64,000 nucleotides of DNA, taken from Rhizobium sp. LC145. Lineage in GTDB: Bacteria > Pseudomonadota > Alphaproteobacteria > Rhizobiales > Rhizobiaceae. Below the pieces are notes generated by a model that saw only the letters and a list, made by a program, of their open reading frames with translations, ran no database searches and was not told the DNA's origin. Both the position numbers and the translations under genes were made by a program. Location: assembly GCF_001005825.1 (NCBI RefSeq), contig NZ_LBHV01000001.1:1-64000 (forward strand), read 5' to 3'. Positions 24,418 through 34,208 of the stretch are shown in pieces (within the stretch, counting starts at the first letter, position 1; each line of letters begins with the position of its first letter).

Positions 24418-26940
24418 GTGCCAACTTTTTCGCCTAGTCTTGAAAAGGCGCTGCATCAGGCACTGACCTTTGCCAACGAGCGGCATCACGAATATGCCAC
24501 GCTCGAACACCTGCTTCTCGCGTTGATAGACGACGCGGACGCAGCGGCGGTCATGGGCGCTTGTAACGTCAATCTCGAAGTCCTGCGCAAGACCGTTAGC
24601 GACTATGTCGACAACGAGCTTTCCAATCTGGTCACCGGTTATGACGAGGACTCCAAGCCGACGTCCGGCTTCCAGCGCGTCATCCAACGCGCGGTGATCC
24701 ACGTCCAGTCTTCCGGTCGCGAGGAAGTGACCGGGGCAAACGTCCTGGTCGCGATCTTCGCCGAGCGGGAAAGCCATGCGGCCTTCTTCCTGCAGGAGCA
24801 GGAGATGACCCGCTACGATGCGGTCAACTACATTTCCCACGGCATCGGCAAGCGGCCCGGCTCCTCCCAGGTCCGTCCGCCGCGCGGCGCCGAGGAGGCC
24901 GATCCGGATTCCAAGCCTGCCCGCGAGCAGGACGAGGGATCGGCCAAGAAGCCGCAGGACGCCTTGAAGGCCTATTGCGTCAACCTGAACGACAAGGCCC
25001 GCGAGGGCAGGATCGATCCCCTGATCGGCCGCAATGCGGAGGTGAACCGCACCATCCAGGTGCTGTGCCGCCGCTCCAAGAACAACCCGCTCTATGTGGG
25101 CGACCCCGGCGTCGGCAAGACGGCGATCGCCGAGGGCCTAGCCAAGCGGATCGTCGAAGGCAAGGTGCCGGAAGCGCTTTCCGACGCCACCATCTTCTCG
25201 CTCGACATGGGCACGCTGCTTGCCGGCACCCGTTATCGCGGCGATTTCGAAGAGCGGCTGAAGCAGGTCGTCAAGGAGCTCGAGGAATATCCGGGCGCGG
25301 TGCTCTTCATCGACGAGATCCACACCGTGATCGGTGCGGGCGCCACCTCGGGCGGCGCAATGGATGCGTCCAACCTCCTGAAGCCGGCGCTTTCGTCCGG
25401 GGCGATCCGCTGCATCGGCTCGACCACCTACAAGGAATATCGCCAGTTCTTCGAGAAGGATCGGGCGCTCGTCCGTCGCTTCCAGAAGATCGACGTCAAC
25501 GAGCCGTCGATCGATGACGCGATCGAGATCATGAAGGGCCTCAAGCCCTATTTCGAGGACTATCACAAGCTTCGTTACACCAACGAGGCGATCAAGTCCG
25601 CCGTCGAACTGTCGGCCCGCTACATCTCCGACCGCAAGCTGCCGGACAAGGCGATCGATGTGATCGACGAGACCGGTGCGGCGCAGATGCTGCTGCCGGC
25701 CTCGAAGCGCCGCAAGCTGATTACCGAAAAGGAAATCGAAGCCACGGTCGCCACGATGGCGCGCATTCCGCCGAAGACCGTTTCCAAGGATGACGAGATG
25801 GTTCTCGCCAACCTGGAAAAGGAATTGCGGTCTGTGGTCTATGGCCAGGACAAGGCGATCGAGGCGCTTTCGACCGCCATCAAGCTTGCCCGTGCGGGCC
25901 TGCGCGAGCCGAACAAGCCGATCGGCGCCTATGTCTTTTCCGGGCCCACCGGCGTCGGCAAGACGGAAGTCGCCAAGCAGCTTGCCTCCTCGCTCGGCGT
26001 CGAGCTGCTGCGCTTCGACATGTCGGAATATATGGAACGCCACACCGTCTCGCGGCTGCTCGGCGCACCTCCCGGCTATGTCGGCTTCGACCAGGGCGGC
26101 CTTTTGACCGATAGCGTCGATCAGCATCCGCATAGCGTGGTCCTGCTCGACGAGATCGAGAAGGCGCATCCGGATATCTTCAATATCCTGCTGCAGGTCA
26201 TGGACCACGGCTCTCTGACGGACCATAACGGCAAGAAGATCGACTTCCGCAACGTCATTCTGATCATGACGACGAATGCGGGCGCTTCGGAAATGGCCAA
26301 GGCTGCCATCGGCTTCGGTTCGTCCAAGCGCACCGGCGAAGACGAGGAAGCATTGAACCGCCTCTTCACGCCGGAATTCCGCAACCGCCTGGATGCCGTG
26401 ATCCCGTTCGCACCGTTGCCGACGGAAGTCATCCATCAGGTCGTGCAGAAGTTCGTCATGCAGCTCGAGACGCAGCTTTCGGAACGCAACGTCACCTTCG
26501 ACCTGCACGAGGATGCGATCGCCTGGCTCGCCGAAAAGGGTTACGACGAGAAGATGGGCGCGCGTCCGCTCTCGCGTGTCATCCAGGAGCACATCAAGAA
26601 GCCGCTTGCCAACGAGATCCTGTTCGGCAAGCTGCGCAAGGGCGGCGTGGTGAACGTCACGGTCGGCAAGAAGGAAGACGGCAAGGATGGCCTGATCCTC
26701 GAAGCCATTCCGGAAACCGCGCCGGTGAAACCGAAGCCGGAAGCCGAAGTGGAAGAAGCAGCCGAAGAGGCTGCGCCCAAGGCAAAAGCCAAGACGCCGA
26801 AGAAGTCCGGCAAGGACAAGGACGGCGGATCGGCCAAGGCGCGCGCGATGGTCGATGCCGATGTGATAGCATCGGAAGAGCCGCCCAAGACATCGCCCCG
26901 CAAGGGCAGCACCGTTCCAAGGGTGCCGAAGAAGAAGTGA
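24418..26940 (+). CDS. clpA: ATP-dependent Clp protease ATP-binding subunit ClpA
   Basis: 840 residues from a GTG with GAGGA upstream. Clp N domain first (PTFSPSLEKALHQALTFANE), then AAA-1 (GDPGVGKTAIAEG, Walker B VLFIDEIHTVIGAGATSGG) and AAA-2 (FSGPTGVGKTEVAKQ, VVLLDEIEKAHPDIFN), ending in the ClpP-interaction region. It unfolds substrates for ClpP with help of ClpS. The last 85 residues form an Ala/Glu/Lys/Pro-rich extension (EAAEEAAPKAKAKTPKKSG) beyond the usual family length, probably disordered. A perfect hairpin terminator follows. Confidence 0.95.
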   Translation: MPTFSPSLEKALHQALTFANERHHEYATLEHLLLALIDDADAAAVMGACNVNLEVLRKTVSDYVDNELSNLVTGYDEDSKPTSGFQRVIQRAVIHVQSSGREEVTGANVLVAIFAERESHAAFFLQEQEMTRYDAVNYISHGIGKRPGSSQVRPPRGAEEADPDSKPAREQDEGSAKKPQDALKAYCVNLNDKAREGRIDPLIGRNAEVNRTIQVLCRRSKNNPLYVGDPGVGKTAIAEGLAKRIVEGKVPEALSDATIFSLDMGTLLAGTRYRGDFEERLKQVVKELEEYPGAVLFIDEIHTVIGAGATSGGAMDASNLLKPALSSGAIRCIGSTTYKEYRQFFEKDRALVRRFQKIDVNEPSIDDAIEIMKGLKPYFEDYHKLRYTNEAIKSAVELSARYISDRKLPDKAIDVIDETGAAQMLLPASKRRKLITEKEIEATVATMARIPPKTVSKDDEMVLANLEKELRSVVYGQDKAIEALSTAIKLARAGLREPNKPIGAYVFSGPTGVGKTEVAKQLASSLGVELLRFDMSEYMERHTVSRLLGAPPGYVGFDQGGLLTDSVDQHPHSVVLLDEIEKAHPDIFNILLQVMDHGSLTDHNGKKIDFRNVILIMTTNAGASEMAKAAIGFGSSKRTGEDEEALNRLFTPEFRNRLDAVIPFAPLPTEVIHQVVQKFVMQLETQLSERNVTFDLHEDAIAWLAEKGYDEKMGARPLSRVIQEHIKKPLANEILFGKLRKGGVVNVTVGKKEDGKDGLILEAIPETAPVKPKPEAEVEEAAEEAAPKAKAKTPKKSGKDKDGGSAKARAMVDADVIASEEPPKTSPRKGSTVPRVPKKK

Positions 26941-26956
26941 GGCTGGCGTCACCAGC

Positions 26957-26990
26957 CGACAATGCCGGGCTCGTCCCGGCATTGTCGTTT
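26957..26990 (+). terminator. Intrinsic terminator after clpA
   Basis: CGACAATGCCGGG pairs exactly with CCCGGCATTGTCG over a 5-base loop, then TTTCT. 13-bp stem. Confidence 0.85.
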
Positions 26991-27026
26991 CTGTATTGAA
27001 GTACCTTTGCGCTATCCGGATTTTTC

Positions 27027-27773
27027 ATGTCCCTAGACAGTGATACGCGGCCCGCTTCGTTCTGGTTCTATACCGGAATGAAGGGCATCACCTCGCTGCC
27101 CGCCCTCATACTCATGACGTCCTTCGTCGGCTTCAGCGCCTTTGCGCTGGAGGCGGGGATCTCGCGCGGCGAGGCGATGTTCATGACCTTCGGCATATGG
27201 GCTCTGCCGGCGCAGATGATCCTTGTCGGCATGATGACGACCGGGGCGCCGCTTGCGGCCTGCTTCCTCGCGGTGACGCTGTCGTCCATCCGCATGATGC
27301 CGATGGTCGCTTCGATCGTGCCCGAGATGCGCACGCGGCGGACGCCCACCTGGCTCTTGCTCTTCGCTTCCCATTTCATCGCAATCACCGCCTGGGTGTT
27401 CGCGCTTCGAACGCTTCGCGACGTGCCGCGCGAACACCGCGCCGTCTATTTCCTGGGGTTCGGCCTGACGCTTACGACGATCAACACCGGCATCGTCGCC
27501 ATCTGCTATGGGCTGGTGTCGCAATTTCCGCCGCTTGTCGCCGGCACGCTCTTCATGCTGACGCCGGTCTATTTCGTTGCCTCGATCTGGGCGACGGCGC
27601 ATCACAGCGTGGTGAAGCTTGCTTTCGTGGTCGGTATCGTCGGCGGGCCTTTGATGGCGCTGGTGGCGCCGGAGTTCGACGTGCTCTATGCGGGGATCGG
27701 CGGCGGCACGGCCGCCTATCTCGTCGACCGGTTCTATATCCGCCGGCGCAGGCGGGCAGGGAGCGCGCGATGA
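27027..27773 (+). CDS. azlC: AzlC-family branched-chain amino acid exporter, large subunit
   Basis: 248 residues with about seven membrane helices. Family motifs SFVGFSAFALEAGISRGEAM and WALPAQMILVG appear in the first part. AzlC and AzlD form a two-protein exporter (LIV-E type) for leucine analogues and excess branched-chain amino acids. The stop overlaps the azlD start (ATGA). Confidence 0.87.
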   Translation: MSLDSDTRPASFWFYTGMKGITSLPALILMTSFVGFSAFALEAGISRGEAMFMTFGIWALPAQMILVGMMTTGAPLAACFLAVTLSSIRMMPMVASIVPEMRTRRTPTWLLLFASHFIAITAWVFALRTLRDVPREHRAVYFLGFGLTLTTINTGIVAICYGLVSQFPPLVAGTLFMLTPVYFVASIWATAHHSVVKLAFVVGIVGGPLMALVAPEFDVLYAGIGGGTAAYLVDRFYIRRRRRAGSAR

Positions 27774-28111
27774 CCGAGGCCTGGTGGTGGAGCTATCTGG
27801 TGATCGCCGTAGCGGGCTTTCTCGCAACCGACATCTGGCGCTGGCTGGGGGTTCTCACCGGCAACCGCCTGAACGAAGATTCGGAAGCGCTGCACTGGGT
27901 GAGGGCGGTGGCGACGGCACTTGTGATGGCCGTCACCGCCAAGCTCATCGTTTTTCCGACCGGAACGCTTGCGGGCTCGCCGCTATGGCTGCGGCTGGCT
28001 GCTGCAGGCCTCGGGTTCGTCGCCTTCCTCCTGTCCGGCCAGAAGGTCGGCGTCGGGGTCGCCGTTTCCATGGCGCTTCTCGCAAGCGGGCTCTGGTGGC
28101 TCGGTTTCTGA
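27770..28111 (+). CDS. azlD: AzlD-family branched-chain amino acid exporter, small subunit
   Basis: 113 residues, four hydrophobic segments (WWSYLVIAVAGFLATDIWRW; ATALVMAVTAKLIVFPTG; LRLAAAGLGFVAFLL; GVAVSMALLASGLWWLGF). The pattern and the ATGA overlap with azlC identify AzlD. Translationally coupled. Confidence 0.85.
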   Translation: MTEAWWWSYLVIAVAGFLATDIWRWLGVLTGNRLNEDSEALHWVRAVATALVMAVTAKLIVFPTGTLAGSPLWLRLAAAGLGFVAFLLSGQKVGVGVAVSMALLASGLWWLGF

Positions 28112-28134
28112 TACCGGCCCCGTGAAGGCTCGGG

Positions 28135-28566
28135 TCAGTTCCCGAGCTTGCCGATGATCTTTTCCGCCTGGGACGCGAGCACCTCATTATCTTCCATCTT
28201 GCCGGAATGCGGCTTGAGCGCCAGACCCTCGTAGCGGGGGATGACGTGGAAATGCAGGTGATAGACGGTCTGCCCGGAGGCGGGCTCGTTGAACTGGATG
28301 ACCGTGATCCCATCCGCCTCAAAGGCTTCTTTCGCGGCCTTGGCAAGCTTCTGGACGATCGGAATAAGTTCCGAGAGCACCGTCGGATCGGCATCGAGTA
28401 TGTTGCGGGAGGGCGTCTTCGGCACCACCAGCAGGTGGCCCGGCGATTGCGGCATCACATCCATGAAGGCGAGCGTATGGTCGTCCTCGTAGATGCGGTG
28501 GCAGGGGATTTCGCCACGCAGGATTTTCGCGAAGATGTTGTTCTCGTCATAGGTCTGGCCGCTCAT
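28135..28566 (-). CDS. HIT family protein (histidine-triad nucleotide hydrolase)
   Basis: 143 residues. NIFAKILRGEIPCHRIYED opens the domain and HLHFHVIP at residues 103-110 is the histidine triad. Such Hint-type enzymes hydrolyse AMP-lysyl or similar phosphoramidates; the cellular target is unknown. It is the last gene of a minus-strand group starting with ridA; 43 bp downstream of the GNAT gene. The start at 28566 has GGAGAGGA upstream. Confidence 0.9.
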   Translation of the reverse strand: MSGQTYDENNIFAKILRGEIPCHRIYEDDHTLAFMDVMPQSPGHLLVVPKTPSRNILDADPTVLSELIPIVQKLAKAAKEAFEADGITVIQFNEPASGQTVYHLHFHVIPRYEGLALKPHSGKMEDNEVLASQAEKIIGKLGN

Positions 28567-28609
28567 GGTGATGTCCTCTCCTTGATTGATGAACCCGATT
28601 GCGCCGGGC

Positions 28610-29803
28610 TCAATCCTGTTCCTGCTGCCGCTCACCCTTACGGAACGGACTGTGTTCGGACAGGTATTCGCTCATATACTCGACCTCATGGCGTTCGCGC
28701 TCGAGATAATCGGCGATCGCCCGCCGCAGACCCGGATGGGCGATGTAATGCGCTGAATGGGTGGTGACCGGCAGATAGCCGCGCGCCAGCTTGTGCTCCC
28801 CTTGCGCGCCCGCCTCCACCCGTTTCAGGCCCTTGGCCAGCGCGAAGTCCACCGCCTGATGATAGCAGACCTCGAAATGCAGGAAGGGGTGATCCTCGAT
28901 ACAGCCCCAATGCCGGCCGTAAAGCGCATCGCCCCCGATGAAGTTGATGGCGCCGGCGATGTATTTGCCCGCGCGTTTTGCCATGACGAGGAGGATGTCG
29001 TCTGCCATGCGCTCGCCGATCAGCGAATAGAAGCTGCGGGTGAGATAGGGCCTGCCCCATTTGCGGCCGCCCGTATCCATGTAGAAGGAGAAGAACTGGT
29101 CCCAGATGTCTTCCGTAAGGTCCGTGCCGGTCAGCCACTCGATGGTGATGCCGTTCTCGACCGCGGCCCGGCGCTCCTTCTTCAGCGCCTTGCGCTTGCG
29201 GGAAGCCAGCGTTTCCAGAAACTCGTCGTGGTCGGCATAGCCTTCGTTGAAGAAATGGAACTGCTTGTCGGTGCGATGCAGATAGCCGGCCTCTTCGAAG
29301 GCGGGCAGTTCCGCCTCCGGCAGGAAGGTCACATGCGCGGAGGAGACGCCGAGCTGGCGCGTCACCTCCTGGAGACCGGCGGCAAGCGTCGCGCGGGTGG
29401 CTTCCGGATCATAGCCGGCGGAGATGAGGAGGCGCGGACCCGTCGCGGGCGTGAAGGGCACGGTGCATTGAAGCTTCGGATAATAGCGGCCGCCGGCCCG
29501 TTCGAAGGCGTCCGCCCAGCCGTGGTCGAAGACGTATTCGCCCTGGCTATGGCTTTTCAGATAGCCCGGAACCGCTCCGATCAGCGTTCCCGCATCGTTT
29601 TCCAGGAGCAGATGCTGCCCTAGCCAGCCGGTCTTTGCGGCAGCCGAGCCGGACTCCTCCAGGGAGGAGAGAAACGCATGGGAAATGAATGGATTATAAG
29701 CGATGTCTAAAGAAGCATTCGAGGTGCCGGAAAGGCGCGACCAGCTTTCCCGGTTGATCGCGCAGAAGGATTTTTCGATGCGGATGGTGAGGTTGCCTGG
29801 CAT
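28610..29803 (-). CDS. GNAT family N-acetyltransferase, COG3146 (peptidogalycan biosynthesis-like)
   Basis: 397 residues. Motifs such as LDIAYNPFISHAFLSSLEES, YVFDHGWADAFERAGGRYYP, and GARGEHKL-like EAGAQGEHKLARGYLP fit the DUF482/COG3146 family of FemAB-like acetyltransferase folds. Function unproven; a role in peptidoglycan or cell-wall peptide modification has been suggested. It abuts the GDPD gene with no gap and lies in the ridA-GDPD-GNAT-HIT operon. Confidence 0.82.
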   Translation of the reverse strand: MPGNLTIRIEKSFCAINRESWSRLSGTSNASLDIAYNPFISHAFLSSLEESGSAAAKTGWLGQHLLLENDAGTLIGAVPGYLKSHSQGEYVFDHGWADAFERAGGRYYPKLQCTVPFTPATGPRLLISAGYDPEATRATLAAGLQEVTRQLGVSSAHVTFLPEAELPAFEEAGYLHRTDKQFHFFNEGYADHDEFLETLASRKRKALKKERRAAVENGITIEWLTGTDLTEDIWDQFFSFYMDTGGRKWGRPYLTRSFYSLIGERMADDILLVMAKRAGKYIAGAINFIGGDALYGRHWGCIEDHPFLHFEVCYHQAVDFALAKGLKRVEAGAQGEHKLARGYLPVTTHSAHYIAHPGLRRAIADYLERERHEVEYMSEYLSEHSPFRKGERQQEQD

Positions 29804-30544
29804 TTAGACGGCGGCCATCTCCCGTGGGTCAAAACCCTCGAATGTCATCTGGTCCGCATATTTATAGGTATCTTCGCGGGCCTTTGCATCCCTCACGGTC
29901 CAGGTGATCACCGGAATTTGTGCCTGTCTCTGCCCGGTGACGAAGCTGTTCGGCAGATGCGCCCAGTGATAGGAGATGAAATCGAGCCCGAGCTGCATGG
30001 CTTCGTCGTGCCTGAAGAAATCCTCCGGCTTGTTTCCTTCGGCGGTGAGGCCGAGCGGATAGGGAGCCTCTGCAGCCTTCAGCTCCTTCAGGAGGTGATG
30101 ATCGAAGCTCATGAGGGCGACCTTGCCCTGATAGCCTTCCAGCACTTCGAGCACGGCTTCGATAAAGCCGTCATCCTCGCCTTCGCGGCCCTTGAGTGCG
30201 CGGCCTTTGAGCTCGATGACGAGCGGCACCTTTCCGGCGACGAGCGCCAGCATCTGCTTCAGCGTCGGAATTCGGTCCTTCGTCCCGCCGACGGCGAGCA
30301 TGCCGAGTTCGGCCGAGGTCCGTTCGCGCACATCGCCCTTGATGCCGCAGAGCCGCTCAAGGTCGTGGTCGTGAAAGACCACCGGCACGCTATCGGCGGC
30401 GAGCTGGAGGTCGCATTCGATGGCGAAGCCCGCTTCCACCGCCCGCGAGAAGGCGGACAGCGTATTCTCCCAGACGGATTTGTTCATGTCGTGATAGCCG
30501 CGATGGGCGACGGGCAATTCCTTGACCCAGGATGCGGAGGTCAT
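29804..30544 (-). CDS. Glycerophosphodiester phosphodiesterase
   Basis: 246 residues. The N-terminus AHRGYHDMNKSVWENTLSAF and then IECDLQLAADSVPVVFHDHD carry the GDPD catalytic and metal residues (HRG, ENT, E-D, HD). It releases glycerol-3-phosphate from phospholipid headgroups. No signal peptide, so cytoplasmic (UgpQ-like). The ATG overlaps the RidA stop (ATGA). Confidence 0.88.
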   Translation of the reverse strand: MTSASWVKELPVAHRGYHDMNKSVWENTLSAFSRAVEAGFAIECDLQLAADSVPVVFHDHDLERLCGIKGDVRERTSAELGMLAVGGTKDRIPTLKQMLALVAGKVPLVIELKGRALKGREGEDDGFIEAVLEVLEGYQGKVALMSFDHHLLKELKAAEAPYPLGLTAEGNKPEDFFRHDEAMQLGLDFISYHWAHLPNSFVTGQRQAQIPVITWTVRDAKAREDTYKYADQMTFEGFDPREMAAV

Positions 30545-31011
30545 GCTTCGATCTCGATGATCGCGTCGATTTCGACGGCGGCATTGAGCGGAAGGGATGC
30601 CATGCCGACGGCGGCGCGGGCATGCTTGCCGGGCTCGCCCAGCACATTGGCGATGAGGTTGGAAGCGCCGTTCATGACGAGGTGCTGTTCGGTGAAGTCG
30701 GGCGACGAGGCGATGAAGCCGTTGAGCTTCACGATGCGGCGTATCCTGCCGAGGTCTCCCGCAAGTGCCGCCTTGGCCTGGGCGAGGATGTTGATCGCGC
30801 AGAGTTCCGCGGCGCGCTGGCCCCTTGCGACGTCCACGTCGCGGCCGACCAACCCGGTCACCGCAACTTTGCCATCTTCGATCGGCAATTGTCCCGAGAG
30901 GAAAAGAAGATTGCCGCTGATGGTGAAGGGCACGTAATTGGCTGCCGGCGCTGCTGCGGCGGGAAGCGTGATCCCCAGTTCCTTCAATCGGCTATCGATG
31001 GCATCGGACAT
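30541..31011 (-). CDS. RidA family protein (YjgF/YER057c/UK114)
   Basis: 156 residues. The segment FLSGQLPIEDGKVAVTG contains the conserved G-Q-P, and the last part VGMASLPLNAAVEIDAIIEI has the conserved VEID region; the canonical Arg (in RxxVG/A) is represented by ARAAVG. RidA proteins hydrolyse reactive imines/enamines; this longer subtype is Rid2/RidA-like and may lack that activity. First gene of the minus-strand group. Confidence 0.85.
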   Translation of the reverse strand: MSDAIDSRLKELGITLPAAAAPAANYVPFTISGNLLFLSGQLPIEDGKVAVTGLVGRDVDVARGQRAAELCAINILAQAKAALAGDLGRIRRIVKLNGFIASSPDFTEQHLVMNGASNLIANVLGEPGKHARAAVGMASLPLNAAVEIDAIIEIEA

Positions 31012-31122
31012 TTTCGACTCCCGGTTTCGTTGTAATGTCTTCCAAAATCCTGCATCAAGCAGATAAGCTTGCTTGATTGCGTTCTTATAACACCGAGCCC
31101 TGAGTCCAACAGGAGATAATGA

Positions 31123-31965
31123 ATGTATCGCATGAGCTTCGGGGCCATCCTGACCGCCGCGTTCGCCTTGAGCGGAGCGATCTCCGCAAATGCCGGGGCG
31201 GAGAGTGCGCGAATGCTCGTGCCGCACCGCGCCGTCTACGATCTCAAGCTCAAGGAAGCTTCGGAGCGCTCGGGAATCGAGGGCATGTACGGCCGCATGG
31301 TCTACGAATTCACCGGCTCCGCCTGTACCGGGTTCACCACCAATTTCCGTTTCGTCACCAGGATCAGCACCGGTGAGGAAACGCGCATGACCGACCAGCA
31401 GACGACCACGTTCGAAAATGCGCTGGCCCGCGAATTCCGCTTCGAGACGAAATCCTTCACCGACGAGCAGCTCGACAAGCAGGTGAGGGGCGAGGCGGTC
31501 GCGGGGGAGAGCGGCGTGAAGGTGGCGATATCTGCGCCCGAGCAACGGCAGATCGATCTTGCGACCAGCGATTTTCCGACCGAGCACATGCTCGAAGTCA
31601 TCGAGAATGCCAAGAAGGGCAACCGCTTCTTCGAATCGCGGATTTTCGACGGTTCGGAAAACGGCGATCAGAGCCTGATGACCACGACAGTGCTCGGCAA
31701 GGAACAGGCGCCGGCGCCGGGCGATGCCGATGCGGACAAGGCGGGAGAATTCTCCAAGACCCCCTATTGGCCCGTCACCATTTCCTATTTCAATGAAGGC
31801 GCCGACGGTGACCCCACGCCGGTCTACAGCATGTCCTTCAAGCTCTACGGCAACGGCATCACCCGCGACCTCACCATGGACTATGGTGACTTCGTACTGA
31901 CCGGCAGCCTGGAAAAGCTGGAAATGCTGGACAAGGGGCCGGAAAACTGCTCCGCGCCGCAATAG
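31123..31965 (+). CDS. eipB: Cell envelope integrity protein EipB (DUF1849)
   Basis: 280 residues, N-terminal signal peptide (ALSGAISANAGA, cleaved near residue 25). Then PHRAVYDLKLKEASERSGIE, GRMVYEFTGSACTGFTTNFR and the C-terminal LTGSLEKLEMLDKGPENCS. This matches EipB of Brucella, a periplasmic beta-spiral protein conserved in Rhizobiales and needed for envelope integrity; the two cysteines form its disulfide. AGGAG precedes the ATG. Divergent from ridA. Confidence 0.85.
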   Translation: MYRMSFGAILTAAFALSGAISANAGAESARMLVPHRAVYDLKLKEASERSGIEGMYGRMVYEFTGSACTGFTTNFRFVTRISTGEETRMTDQQTTTFENALAREFRFETKSFTDEQLDKQVRGEAVAGESGVKVAISAPEQRQIDLATSDFPTEHMLEVIENAKKGNRFFESRIFDGSENGDQSLMTTTVLGKEQAPAPGDADADKAGEFSKTPYWPVTISYFNEGADGDPTPVYSMSFKLYGNGITRDLTMDYGDFVLTGSLEKLEMLDKGPENCSAPQ

Positions 31966-32060
31966 GCGGAACCTTGCCGCGGGAACGCCGCCCAACCGCT
32001 TGACAATTTTGGGAAATTTGCCCCCTTTGTCGTGTCTCCAGCCATGCGAGGAGACAGGAT

Positions 32061-32990
32061 ATGCAGCATTTTCCCTATATCGGTTCCGGCCCCTATTGCT
32101 ACGCGAACTCCTTCGCGATGATGTTCGGCGATCACGCACCTTCGACGGCGGTGATCGAGTTTGCGACCGGCAGCCCTTTCGGCATGCAGCTGATCGGCGG
32201 CAAGCAGCCGTTCTTCGATCCGTACGGCTGGGATCCGGAAAAGGGCTTCGACGATGCCCTGCGGGCGCTCGGCTGGACTTCCAAAACCAGCAAGGCCTGC
32301 TCCTCCGAGGAGGCGCTTCGCAATCTCGAACTGTCCCTGCGGGACGGTCCTGTCTGGGTCGGGCCCGTCGAGATGGGGCATCTGCGTCACCAGCCGGGCA
32401 TGACCGGGCCGATCGGCGCCGATCATTATGTCGTGGTGCTGGAAGTTGCCGGGGGCAGGGTGCTGATGCACGATCCGCAAGGCTATCCCTATGCCTCGCT
32501 GCCGGTTGCGGATTTCATGGAGGCCTGGCGCGCCGAAACGCTCGATTACGGCGAACCCTATACCATGCGCACCGGCTTCGAGCGGCTGAGCCGGGTTTCG
32601 GAGGAGGATACGATCCTCGCCTCGATCCCGACGGCGATCCGCTGGCTTTCCATGGAGGGAGATCACAAGATGCCTGCGGGAAGTCTCGGCAATGGCAAGG
32701 CAGCCGAAGAGCTTGCCCGGATGATCGAGAAGGGCTGCGACGAGGAACTCCGGGGGCATTTCATTCACTTCGCGGTCCGCGTCGGCGCGCGCCGGACAAA
32801 CGATGCCGCGGTCTGCCTTCGCCGGATAGGCAATCTGGAGGCATCGGCGACGGCCGCCGAACAGGCGCAGCTCATCGGCTCCCTCCAGCACCATCTGGTT
32901 GCGCGCGAGGACGCTGCTGCTGCCGCCTCGCTGCGCCGACTCGCGCCCACCTATGAAAAGCTGCTTTCGGCGTTGAGGAAGGCGAGCTGA
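32061..32990 (+). CDS. Cysteine-peptidase-like protein (C39/BtrH-like N-terminal domain), function unknown
   Basis: 309 residues without signal peptide. The N-terminus [18 protein letters not shown] puts a candidate nucleophile Cys (residue 13) at the start of a helix, [11 protein letters not shown] the His (about 121) and [11 protein letters not shown] an Asp (about 134): the Cys-His-Asp order of C39-like papain folds. The helical C-terminal third ([15 protein letters not shown] to LLSALRKAS) is of a separate kind, as in BtrH-like acyltransferases. It could be a peptidase, amidase or acyltransferase. A good ribosome-binding site AGGAGACAGG precedes the ATG; monocistronic between eipB and rpsB. 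Confidence 0.55.
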   Translation: MQHFPYIGSGPYCYANSFAMMFGDHAPSTAVIEFATGSPFGMQLIGGKQPFFDPYGWDPEKGFDDALRALGWTSKTSKACSSEEALRNLELSLRDGPVWVGPVEMGHLRHQPGMTGPIGADHYVVVLEVAGGRVLMHDPQGYPYASLPVADFMEAWRAETLDYGEPYTMRTGFERLSRVSEEDTILASIPTAIRWLSMEGDHKMPAGSLGNGKAAEELARMIEKGCDEELRGHFIHFAVRVGARRTNDAAVCLRRIGNLEASATAAEQAQLIGSLQHHLVAREDAAAAASLRRLAPTYEKLLSALRKAS

Positions 32991-33204
32991 CTTTCATTCG
33001 AAGAGGAAGGACCGTGATGGATGGCTTAAGTCATCTTTTTCCTTGCGGCCCTTGCTTTTCCGACGGATCGACTGTAAGGGCAGCCCTATTCCACACGTGA
33101 GGCATGGGATCGTCCGGGAGAAATCCGGGCAATTCCGCCGGTGGCAGGTCCGAAGGATCTGCTGTTCGCCTTGCGGAGGTTCAACCGGAAAAGGAGAAAA
33201 AGGC

Positions 33205-33972
33205 ATGGCATTGCCTGATTTCAGCATGCGCCAGCTTCTGGAAGCTGGTGTTCACTTCGGCCACCAGACCCATCGCTGGAACCCGAAGATGAAGCCGTAC
33301 ATCTTCGGCGATCGTAACAACATCCACATCATCGACCTCGCGCAGACCGTTCCGATGCTGTCGCGCGCCCTGCAGGTCGTTTCCGACACGGTAGCCCGTG
33401 GCGGCCGCGTTCTCTTCGTCGGCACCAAGCGCCAGGCTTCCGAACTGATCGCCGATTCGGCGAAGCGTTCGGCCCAGTATTACGTCAACTCCCGCTGGCT
33501 CGGCGGCATGATGACCAACTGGAAGACCATCTCGAACTCGATCGCCCGTCTGCGCAAGCTCGACGAAATCCTCAACGGCGAAGCCCAGGGCTTCACCAAG
33601 AAGGAGCGTCTGAACCTTGAGCGCGAGCGCGAAAAGCTCGACAAGGCTCTCGGCGGTATCCGCGACATGGGCGGCACCCCGGACCTGATGTTCATCATCG
33701 ACACCAACAAGGAAAAGATCGCTATCGATGAAGCCAAGCGCCTGGGCATCCCGGTCGTCGCCATCATCGACTCGAACTGCGATCCGGACCTGATCGACTA
33801 TCCGATCCCGGGCAACGACGACGCTTCGCGCGCTGTCGCTCTCTACTGCGACCTGATCGCCCGCGCGGCCATCGACGGCATCGCTCGCCAGCAGGGCGCT
33901 TCGGGCCGCGATATCGGCGCTTCCGCCGAAGCCCCGATCGAGCCGGCTCTCGAAGGCGAATCCGAAGCCTAA
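33205..33972 (+). CDS. rpsB: 30S ribosomal protein S2
   Basis: 255 residues beginning [20 protein letters not shown], with [18 protein letters not shown] and [13 protein letters not shown] ([20 protein letters not shown]) motifs. A standard S2 plus a short Ala/Glu tail. RBS AAGGAG. First gene of the rpsB-to-lpxB superoperon. The 214-bp leader before it contains no known RNA element that I can identify. Confidence 0.97.
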   Translation: MALPDFSMRQLLEAGVHFGHQTHRWNPKMKPYIFGDRNNIHIIDLAQTVPMLSRALQVVSDTVARGGRVLFVGTKRQASELIADSAKRSAQYYVNSRWLGGMMTNWKTISNSIARLRKLDEILNGEAQGFTKKERLNLEREREKLDKALGGIRDMGGTPDLMFIIDTNKEKIAIDEAKRLGIPVVAIIDSNCDPDLIDYPIPGNDDASRAVALYCDLIARAAIDGIARQQGASGRDIGASAEAPIEPALEGESEA

Positions 33973-34015
33973 GGCCAAGGTCGGAGCGGCTGAAGTCGCT
34001 CCCGCTTCCCAATTC

Positions 34016-34055
34016 GACCGAGGCCAGAGAGAATATCCCTGGCCTCGGTCTGTTT
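34016..34055 (+). terminator. Hairpin between rpsB and tsf (terminator or attenuator)
   Basis: GACCGAGGCCAG pairs exactly with CTGGCCTCGGTC across 11 bases and is followed by TGTTTA. A 12-bp stem with a weak T-run suggests partial termination, allowing higher S2 than EF-Ts expression. Confidence 0.6.
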
Positions 34056-34208
34056 AACGACCTGTCCGCCCGCGGCTTCGCGGTTGAGGCGACAGGCCGG
34101 TGATGATCTTCATCACCCTGTCATACTTCCGGGTACATTCGTTCCCAAAACCTTGAGTTCGCCGAGGTTTTCCGGCGGCACGCAACATGAACCGACAAGA
34201 GGCTCACA

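Noticed and set aside
25138..26982. 614-codon minus-strand frame opposite clpA
   Set aside because: It mirrors clpA third-position GC bias; the composition is not protein-like.
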